A stretch of DNA of 11,372 bases from Chloroflexota bacterium (GTDB lineage: Bacteria; Chloroflexota; Anaerolineae; Anaerolineales; Anaerolineaceae): the NCBI GenBank assembly GCA_029265085.1, contig JAJUJY010000137.1:1-11372 (forward strand), written 5' to 3'. This document shows positions 7,387 to 11,372 of the stretch, piece by piece (within the stretch, counting starts at the first letter, position 1; the number at the start of each line of letters is the position of its first letter). Both the position numbers and the translations under genes were made by a program. The notes under the pieces are model-generated. The model was not told the DNA's origin, ran no database searches, and was given only the letters and a program-made list of their open reading frames with translations.

Positions 7387-7416
7387 AGTCGTATTAAGTC
7401 GTTAAGAGTCGTTAAT
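7387..7416 (+). repeat. Three-copy 10-bp tandem repeat
   Basis: AGTCGTATTA, AGTCGTTAAG and AGTCGTTAAT follow one another without gaps. CTCTTAA (7379-7385) just before the repeats is the inverse of TTAAGAG (7402-7408), and CTTAAT/ATTAAG (7381-7386/7393-7398) form a second small hairpin. It sits directly before the TGCA palindrome array and may be iterated binding sites or a replication-slippage product. Confidence 0.7.
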
Positions 7417-7425
7417 ATGAATCTC

Positions 7426-7608
7426 GTGCAAAATTTGCACTCAGGAGACGTGCAGAATCTGCATTCTCCAGGGGTGCATTTTTTGCACTTTGGATGCCTG
7501 AATGCAAAAAACTCGTTCAGGCGGGGGTGAAATATTTGCCCGCTGGCCAGGATGCAAAAATTGCACGCAGGGATAATAAAAAACACAGCCTGAATGCAAA
7601 ATTTGCAC
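7426..7608. repeat. Array of seven degenerate 15-bp GTGCA-N5-TGCAC palindromes
   Basis: Units start at 7426 (GTGCAAAATTTGCAC), 7450 (GTGCAGAATCTGCAT), 7474 (GTGCATTTTTTGCAC), 7502 (ATGCAAAAAACTCG, right half lost), 7527 (GTGAAATATTTGCCC), 7552 (ATGCAAAAATTGCAC) and 7594 (ATGCAAAATTTGCAC). Start-to-start distances are 24, 24, 28, 25, 25 and 42 bp; the last contains about 17 extra AT-rich bases. Several units are framed by CCTGA/CAGG or GGAGA/TCTCC, which lengthen the dyad, for example GCCTGAA/TTCAGGC at 7496-7502/7516-7522. It is not a CRISPR: unit and spacer together are only 24 bp and the units are diverged. A possible repeat-binding or structured-RNA element. Confidence 0.75.
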
Positions 7609-7932
7609 GCAGGAACAGGAACAGCAAAAGAGAGAAAATCAAGATTCTTAAATTGCGCATAGCCGATCTTCATATTTTGTTCTATAATATTTTGGTGGGT
7701 AGTGTGGAGAAGGTTGCGGTTGTCAGTTGCCAGAATCTGAGGCTTCTCCCCCGGTTGTCCGGCTGATCGCTGGCGGCTTCTTCAATAACCTGCCCCCTTT
7801 CCTAAATGATGTATAATATCTTTATTGCGGGGAAATTTATTGGTGAATTTGTTTCAATCAGTGGTGAAATATCTATATAGTATTCCGGGGCTGGTGTGTT
7901 GTGCTGCAAACTTGCAGTGTATTTGAAATCCG

Positions 7933-7938
7933 TATAAT
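7933..7938 (+). promoter_or_regulatory. Candidate -10 box just outside the cassette junction
   Basis: A consensus TATAAT ends 6 bp before the G of GTTAGCC (7944), placing the expected start of transcription almost exactly at the cassette's first base. The best -35 match at 16-18 bp is poor (TTG in the 7910-7916 region). It would let chromosomal DNA express the inserted gene. Confidence 0.45.
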
Positions 7939-7944
7939 TAATAG

Positions 7945-9138
7945 TTAGCCTGTTCATTGCACAATAATGCATTTTTCATGTAGGGTAACAAATCGAAGGT
8001 GTAGAAGATTAGATATGGGCAATAATAATGAAGTATCACTGGAAAAAGCCTGGGCAATCTGGAGTGATTGCTTGAGGGGCGAAGACGAAAATTCTATCTT
8101 CCAACAAATCTCTATCATGATCTGGGATACCGCAATTTTTCGTTTCGTGCTTGAAAGTCGCCAAACTCAAATTGAAAAGAATCCAGATAACCCATCCTTA
8201 AATCCCAGCCTTCATGGTTTTATAGACAGAAATTATTTTCAAGCACAGGCCGCTTCAATCAGGCGTCTTGCCGATAAAAGTAAATATGGTTTGACGGGCA
8301 AAAAGGGAATTTATTCTTTGTATTCACTAATTGATAATATGGGCAAACGACGGTCAGAATTGACACGGGAAACCTTTTTTGAACTTAGGAATATCCCTTA
8401 TGACTACTCAATAATTCAACAACGTGAACATGAATTTATTGCTCAGCAAGTCAAGCAAAGCAATTTGGCGTTTCGAGTTCCACCTGAATTCGCTTGGGAA
8501 GTAAGCGCGGATGCTCATACCACCTTTGACCGCTTGTGCGGAACATCGCACCAAAACCGAAAACCTCAAGACGTTGTTGCTGAAAAGGTATTTTCAAGAA
8601 TAAAGGATAGGCTCGATTTATGTAACGATATTACAAATTATGTCGACAAATTTGTTGCACACTCAGCAACTCCTGAGAGCCGAGCTACAGAGAACACAGA
8701 TTCCGCAAAAATCACTTTGAAGCATATTTGGGACGCTCATCAGATAATTTATGAAATAGCGGAGTTTTTGTCAGGCATGCTTTTTTCAGAGAGTCATGCT
8801 GCTTTGGGTTGGAAAAGTCCAAATCTTTTCGATAATTGGGATGCTCCGCTGTTAGAAAGCCAAGATATTGATCGTCTTGAAGTAACATACAAACAGTTTG
8901 GCGAAGAAACAAATAAGTGGCAATTAGAAGGTGTGGAAAATCTTTGGAAATGGATTGAATTATGATTTACAGATAGATTAAAATGTAAAGGATGAGTCTT
9001 ATAGGTCAAAAACAGGCTAACACAGCGTGCACCCGACTGGTGGGAGTCTGCGCGTTTTCAAGCAGTTTGCGTGGCTTGAGGTTGGTTCCGTCAAAATGGC
9101 GTTAGCTTGTCCCACCCACCAGCGGGTAACGCAAACCG
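7945..9138 (+). mobile_element. Predicted solitary integron gene cassette
   Basis: The left edge is the G^TTAGCC at 7944-7950 and the right edge the G^TTATCT at 9138-9144; integron integrases cut G^TT in this box. Between them lie one plus-strand ORF (8015-8965) and, after a 49-bp gap, an attC-like site, which is the standard ORF-then-attC cassette order. When circularised, the final G (9138) joins the first six bases TTAGCC (7945-7950) to make GTTAGCC, the exact complement of the R'' box GGCTAAC (9015-9021), as expected for a free cassette. No integrase or second attC is visible, so it is a lone cassette, perhaps inserted at a secondary G^TT site, or the end of an array outside the window. 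Confidence 0.65.
8015..8965 (+). CDS. AT-rich orphan cassette protein, weakly AbiU2/HEPN-like
   Basis: A 316-residue predicted cytoplasmic, mostly helical protein with no membrane segment. I do not recognise it firmly. The stretch FQAQAASIRRLADKSK (75-90) followed by YSLYSLIDNM (100-109) and LTRETFF (116-122) recalls helical HEPN families such as AbiU2, and VDKFVAHSA (210-218) resembles their D-K-x-x-AH end. The R-x4-6-H catalytic pair of active HEPN RNases is not intact around that histidine. Base composition is clearly more AT-rich than all neighbours, suggesting transfer. ATG 8015 is preferred: an in-frame ATG at 7967 adds 16 Cys/Arg-rich residues and has no ribosome site, although 8015 has only a weak AGAAG upstream. 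It is the gene of the predicted integron cassette. Such cargo is often defence- or toxin-related, but function is unproven. Confidence 0.8.
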   Translation: MGNNNEVSLEKAWAIWSDCLRGEDENSIFQQISIMIWDTAIFRFVLESRQTQIEKNPDNPSLNPSLHGFIDRNYFQAQAASIRRLADKSKYGLTGKKGIYSLYSLIDNMGKRRSELTRETFFELRNIPYDYSIIQQREHEFIAQQVKQSNLAFRVPPEFAWEVSADAHTTFDRLCGTSHQNRKPQDVVAEKVFSRIKDRLDLCNDITNYVDKFVAHSATPESRATENTDSAKITLKHIWDAHQIIYEIAEFLSGMLFSESHAALGWKSPNLFDNWDAPLLESQDIDRLEVTYKQFGEETNKWQLEGVENLWKWIEL

Positions 9139-9144
9139 TTATCT
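9015..9144 (+). mobile_element. attC: Integron attC-type recombination site
   Basis: Boxes in order: R'' GGCTAAC (9015-9021), 5-nt spacer ACAGC, L'' GTGCACCCGAC (9027-9037) continuing TGGTGGG (to 9044), a variable region, then CCCACCAG (9115-9122), L' CGGGTAAC (9123-9130), 7-nt spacer GCAAACC, and R' GTTATCT (9138-9144). Folded, L'' and L' pair as GTG[C]ACCCG[A]CTGGTGGG against GTTACCCGCTGGTGGG, leaving C9030 and A9036 extrahelical, the same pattern as in classical attC sites. Total length of 130 bp is inside the known attC range. The central part holds a 6-bp stem TCAAGC/GCTTGA (9058-9063/9074-9079). R' differs from the ideal partner of R'' at two bases because it belongs to the flanking DNA. 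Confidence 0.72.
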
Positions 9145-9294
9145 GGCTTAACTGGGAATGTCTGATTTACACATGATTTAACCGCAGGTTGCAACCTGCC
9201 GCCTGCTGCCTTCTTTTTTCCACCACAAAGCACACAGAGGATTTTTGGCTGAAGGCTGACCGCAGACGACTGAGACCTTCTGCCAGAGCGAAAA
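9145..9294. other. Non-coding stretch after the cassette, with a perfect 16-bp palindrome
   Basis: GCAGGTTGCAACCTGC (9184-9199) is a perfect palindrome. Downstream, CACAAAGCACACAGAGG with GGCTGAAGGCTGAC (about 9221-9260) resembles CATAAAGCCGCAGAGG with GATGGCTGAC at about 7300-7340, a diverged dispersed repeat. No gene is evident, and no clear terminator for the minus-strand gene that ends at 9295. Confidence 0.5.
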
Positions 9295-10299
9295 TTAAAT
9301 TCCAAAAAACATCTTCAATACCCGGCAGATCGAGAGGCTGACCCACAATTTTCGCTCGCGGATCTGCGGGGTGGCTTTTTCCGGTTCGTCTGGCCGGATG
9401 TACGAAACTTTCCACAAACCGTCTGCCTGCTGATGGTTGATCAGCCAGTCTAAACCGGCTTGAATTTGTGGGTCATCGTGGGGCAGGCCAATCCGTGCCA
9501 GGGAATCCAGTGCTGAGACCAGGTGCGTCCACCAGAAGGGGTATTCAAAGCGCAGCCAATAGCTGGCAGCATGGTAGGATGTGTATGCGTCCGGCTGGAA
9601 GAACCTGGATTTGAGCAGTTCGGCTGCCGTGAGGGCGGCGGGGGAGGTGCGGTACTGCGGATGGACGGCAAATGCGCGCAGCACCATGCCGGTCCAGTGA
9701 TGAGAGAAGGGCCGGGACCGGTCCGGTTGGAGCGGCTCGGCAAATTGCGTCACCAGCCGGTATTGGGCTGCCCGGTTCAGATTATGGGTAATGAGCGGAA
9801 TGCTCCAGCCGAGATCAGACTGGCGCATGGAGAGCAGCCATTCAAAACCCTTTTCGATGCGCGGGTCAGCGGCATAGCTGGCCTGGATCAGCAAGGCCAT
9901 GATCGCCCCGCTGTAATAGGTGGCGTATTGGTTGGCCAGGATGCCGCGGAAATCGCCTTCGGCGGTCTGGCAAGAGAAGAGATATTCGGCGGCAAGACGG
10001 GTGGGGGGATGCTCGCTGGTGCAGCCGAATTGTTCAACCAGGAAGCGGAACTGGCGGAAGGTCTCCACCAGCTCGACCTTGACGGCTGGGTGTTTGTTTT
10101 CTCTGGTGCGCGTCCAGGAGCCGTCCGGCTGCTGCTTGCGCAGAATTTTTTTGACCGCCGGCAGCTGCCAGAGCCGGTCAACCGGCCCGGGGTCTTCTCC
10201 CAACAGATCGCGGCGGGTGAAGTAGATCAGTGCCTCGTCACCGCTGGAGAGCAGCAGCGGAATTGGATCGTATGTCAGTTGGCTGCGCCAGGCTTGCAT
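9295..10299 (-). CDS. Alpha/alpha-toroid protein of the terpene cyclase / prenyltransferase superfamily
   Basis: A 334-residue protein built of repeated helical pairs with the motif x-x-Q-x-x-DGSW/DGLW: WQLPAVKKILRKQQPDGSW near residues 43-61, LFSCQTAEGDFRG, WLLSMRQSDLGWSIPL, and WLINHQQADGLWKV near 287-300. These QxxDGxW-like units are the QW motifs of squalene-hopene cyclases and the prenyltransferase-type toroid. The D-x-D-D acid of squalene-hopene cyclases is absent, and the protein is about half their length (over 600 residues), so it is probably a single-barrel relative and not a hopanoid synthase. No signal peptide or membrane helix is seen. The start has a strong GGAGG (10307-10311, complement) 7 nt upstream. 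It stands alone; function unknown. Confidence 0.78.
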   Translation of the reverse strand: MQAWRSQLTYDPIPLLLSSGDEALIYFTRRDLLGEDPGPVDRLWQLPAVKKILRKQQPDGSWTRTRENKHPAVKVELVETFRQFRFLVEQFGCTSEHPPTRLAAEYLFSCQTAEGDFRGILANQYATYYSGAIMALLIQASYAADPRIEKGFEWLLSMRQSDLGWSIPLITHNLNRAAQYRLVTQFAEPLQPDRSRPFSHHWTGMVLRAFAVHPQYRTSPAALTAAELLKSRFFQPDAYTSYHAASYWLRFEYPFWWTHLVSALDSLARIGLPHDDPQIQAGLDWLINHQQADGLWKVSYIRPDEPEKATPQIRERKLWVSLSICRVLKMFFGI

Positions 10300-10461
10300 G
10301 AATTAACCTCCGGAGAATGGCAGCGTGTCATCATCAGTGTAGCACGGTCAAGCAGGAAGGAAAACAGGAAAAAACACCAGCCTATCACTGCCCGTCTTTT
10401 TCTTTGGAGGCTTTTGCGATGAGGATTTCCAGCCAGGTGGCTGACGATTAGTAAACACCCC

Positions 10462-10490
10462 TTGACAATATGTAAAGCAAGCTTTACAAT
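10462..10490 (+). promoter_or_regulatory. Sigma-70-type promoter of the membrane protein / Xre operon
   Basis: TTGACA (10462-10467), a 17-bp spacer and TACAAT (10485-10490). Expected transcription start is near 10497, about 26 bp before the first gene. Both operators overlap or adjoin it. Confidence 0.8.
10471..10488 (+). promoter_or_regulatory. Operator 1: TGTAAAGC-AA-GCTTTACA
   Basis: A perfect 18-bp palindrome (8-bp arms, 2-bp centre) lying in the promoter spacer and over most of the -10 box. It is the likely binding site of the Xre regulator encoded at the end of the operon. Confidence 0.78.
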
Positions 10491-10493
10491 ATA

Positions 10494-10511
10494 TGTAAAG
10501 TTAGCTTTACA
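10494..10511 (+). promoter_or_regulatory. Operator 2: TGTAAAGT-TA-GCTTTACA
   Basis: A second copy of the operator with one mismatch between arms, starting 23 bp after operator 1, about two helical turns, so both dimers would sit on the same face of the DNA. It covers the predicted transcription start and leader. Confidence 0.75.
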
Positions 10512-10522
10512 TGAGGTGTATG

Positions 10523-10759
10523 ATGATTTTACGAAAACTTAATCCGCAAGCCCGTAAAAACGCCGTGCGCTGGATCTGGGCATCGGCGATGCTTTCTTTC
10601 TCGATATCCATTCTATTAGGCCAGTTGGCTGCCCCATATATCCAATCAAACTGGTTGGAATTTCTGCAGGGGATGCTGATGGGCTATTCAATGGTTGGCA
10701 ATTTGTTTGGACTGATTGTTTACCGGTCAGAAGGCTGCATCCCGTTTGGCCGCCGCTAG
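10523..10759 (+). CDS. Small two-helix membrane protein
   Basis: A 78-residue protein starting MILRKLNPQARKNAVRW. A basic amphipathic N-terminus precedes two hydrophobic segments, about residues 18-38 (WASAMLSFSISILLGQLAAPYI is the core) and 44-64, and the tail CIPFGRR is basic. ATG 10523 is preferred because GAGG (10513-10516) is 6 nt upstream. In-frame ATGs at 10520 and 10511 are possible, but 10511 lies inside operator 2. The stop is 9 bp before the next gene. It is the first gene of a three-gene operon ending in an Xre regulator. Small membrane proteins next to such regulators are common in Firmicutes and Chloroflexota and are mostly uncharacterised. Function unknown. Confidence 0.72.
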   Translation: MILRKLNPQARKNAVRWIWASAMLSFSISILLGQLAAPYIQSNWLEFLQGMLMGYSMVGNLFGLIVYRSEGCIPFGRR

Positions 10760-10768
10760 GAGGTTGTG

Positions 10769-11161
10769 ATGCTGGAACGTTTGAAAGCCCGCTGGAAATT
10801 AATCCGCCCGCTGCTGCTGCCTTTGGCACTCTATTTGATCTTGCTGTCCGCGGGTGTGTACCTGGTTTCAGAAAACTTGTTGTCCCCGCCGTGGAGCTAT
10901 GCCGCTGCGCTGGCTCCCATGCTGCCGGGTGTCTGGATTGCCCTGGGGATGGCCCGCGCGATGCGCCAGTTCGACGAATTGGAGCGCAGGGTGCTGCAGG
11001 AGGCGCTCTCGATCAGTTTTGCATTGACCATGCTGGTTACGCTGGGATTGGGATTCTTGGACATGGCTGGTTTACCAGCGGTCAGCCCAATCTACATCCC
11101 TTTGTTCATGGGAACGGTCTGGTTCGCTGCCAAGTTGATCATTCACCGGAAGTACGAATGA
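10769..11161 (+). CDS. Four-helix membrane protein linked to an Xre regulator
   Basis: A 130-residue protein from ATG 10769, with AGGAGG (10758-10763) 5 nt upstream; a GTG at 10766 is too close to it. Four hydrophobic segments are visible, near residues 14-34, 42-61, 80-100 and 107-125. Between segments 2 and 3 lies the charged helix MARAMRQFDELERRVLQEA, a DELERR-type segment that I associate with small membrane proteins encoded next to Xre regulators. Its stop overlaps the regulator's start (ATGA), so the two are translationally coupled. It may act with the regulator as sensor or partner, but this is inference from order only; no enzyme motif is seen. Confidence 0.8.
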   Translation: MLERLKARWKLIRPLLLPLALYLILLSAGVYLVSENLLSPPWSYAAALAPMLPGVWIALGMARAMRQFDELERRVLQEALSISFALTMLVTLGLGFLDMAGLPAVSPIYIPLFMGTVWFAAKLIIHRKYE

Positions 11162-11358
11162 AAAACAAGCTGCGTGTCTTAAGAGCTGAACGGAACTGGT
11201 CTCAGGCCGACCTTGCGGAACGGCTAAAGGTTTCTCGCCAGACGATTAATGCGATTGAGACCGGTAAATATGATCCCAGCCTGGAGCTGGCCTTCCGGTT
11301 GGCGCGTGTATTTGGCTGCCGGATCGAGGATTTGTTTGACCCGGAAGCCGAAGGGTAA
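11158..11358 (+). CDS. Small Xre-family HTH transcriptional regulator
   Basis: A 66-residue protein consisting almost only of an HTH_3/Xre domain: LRVLRAERNWSQADLAERLK, VSRQTINAIETGKYDPS and LELAFRLARVFGCRIEDLF. The recognition helix is about residues 26-34 (SRQTINAIE). This compact form (N-W/L-SQ-x-x-LA..VSRQTI..IE.GKYDPSL) is the well-known short regulator next to small membrane proteins, as in the YgzD/YvaO-like group. It starts inside the stop of the upstream gene (ATGA) with GGAAG 5 nt before. The operon's promoter carries two TGTAAAGC-N2-GCTTTACA sites, so it is probably the autorepressor of this operon. What relieves repression is unknown. The gene is complete and ends 14 bp before the window edge. 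Confidence 0.92.
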   Translation: MKNKLRVLRAERNWSQADLAERLKVSRQTINAIETGKYDPSLELAFRLARVFGCRIEDLFDPEAEG

Positions 11359-11372
11359 GGGAAGAGGCTGGC

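Larger units (their letters stand above)
7242..7944. other. Long non-coding spacer holding several repeat types
   Basis: No convincing gene lies here. A frame at 7494-7766 runs through the palindrome array with low-complexity Lys/Arg-rich translation and no ribosome site. The spacer holds two diverged copies of a segment with CAGTTGSCAGAATCTG (7268-7283 and 7724-7739, 15 of 16 identical), a three-copy 10-bp tandem repeat, the TGCA palindrome array, and a 7-bp inverted repeat GGAGAAG/CTTCTCC (7706-7712/7743-7749). It ends at the predicted cassette junction. Confidence 0.6.

Noticed and set aside
7426..7608. CRISPR array
   Set aside because: The period is about 24 bp with units of 15 bp and gaps of only 9-10 bp; units are diverged palindromes and there are no cas genes.
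6840..7673. Minus-strand frame with a repeated CKFC/CRFC (CxxC) pattern resembling zinc knuckles
   Set aside because: The periodic cysteines come from the 24-bp TGCA palindrome array (TGCA read on the complement), and the rest lies antisense to RNase HI.
7494..7766. Plus-strand open frame of 90 codons in the spacer
   Set aside because: It runs through the palindrome array and the second spacer repeat, has Lys/Arg-rich low-complexity translation, and lacks a ribosome site.
9015..9107. A shorter attC using the internal GTTAGCT (9101-9107) as R'
   Set aside because: Although GTTAGC complements GCTAAC, the bases before it do not pair with L''. The outer pair with L' CGGGTAAC fits the attC architecture much better.
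10336..10351. Minus-strand promoter for the toroid gene (TACACT with TTGACC)
   Set aside because: The two hexamers are only 4 bp apart on the complement, so they cannot form one promoter.
9523..10422. Long plus-strand open frame of 299 codons opposite the toroid gene
   Set aside because: It is the antisense shadow of a minus-strand gene with clear QW-type repeats and a strong GGAGG site; its own translation is Gly/Gln-rich without domains.

Overview
The window reads like a piece of a Chloroflexota (Anaerolineae-like) genome. This is inferred from mid-to-high GC protein genes, long non-coding spacers full of degenerate palindromes and low-copy repeats, and gene types common in that group: WD40/KAP NTPase pairs, a Tat-exported Acg-type nitroreductase, and RNase HI with a zinc-ribbon tail. 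No rRNA or other phylogenetic marker is present, so the assignment stays tentative.

Layout. (1) 1-1521: the 3' end of a WD40-repeat protein, coupled by a 4-bp ATGA overlap to a KAP-family P-loop NTPase, a pairing that recalls STAND-type defence or signalling loci. (2) 1734-4747: an apparent operon led by a TetR-family repressor whose promoter is embedded in a near-perfect 45-bp palindrome, followed by a Tat-signal Acg-family nitroreductase and an atypical SDR/epimerase-fold reductase, closed by a long hairpin with a T-tract. It looks like a self-repressed redox or detoxification module. (3) 4848-5570 (minus): a class I SAM methyltransferase. (4) 5757-6351: a six-helix membrane protein with a strong terminator. 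(5) 6522-7241: RNase HI with a C-terminal four-cysteine module.

(6) 7242-9144 is the accessory part. A 725-bp spacer carries a three-copy 10-bp tandem repeat and an array of seven 15-bp GTGCA-N5-TGCAC palindromes, mostly spaced 24-25 bp. It is followed by what I read as a single integron gene cassette (about 7945-9138): an AT-rich orphan ORF and an attC-type recombination site with R'', L'', L' and R' boxes and two extrahelical bases in the canonical positions. The cassette's first six bases, joined to the last G of its attC, recreate GTTAGCC, an exact complement of the R'' box GGCTAAC. No integrase lies in the window.

(7) 9295-10299 (minus): an alpha/alpha-toroid protein related to terpene cyclases but without the cyclase acid motif. 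(8) 10462-11358: a promoter with two TGTAAAGC-type operators drives two small membrane proteins and a 66-residue Xre-family regulator, very likely an autoregulated module.

The main discoveries offered are the solitary cassette with its attC site and captured host -10 box, and the TGCA palindrome array beside it.
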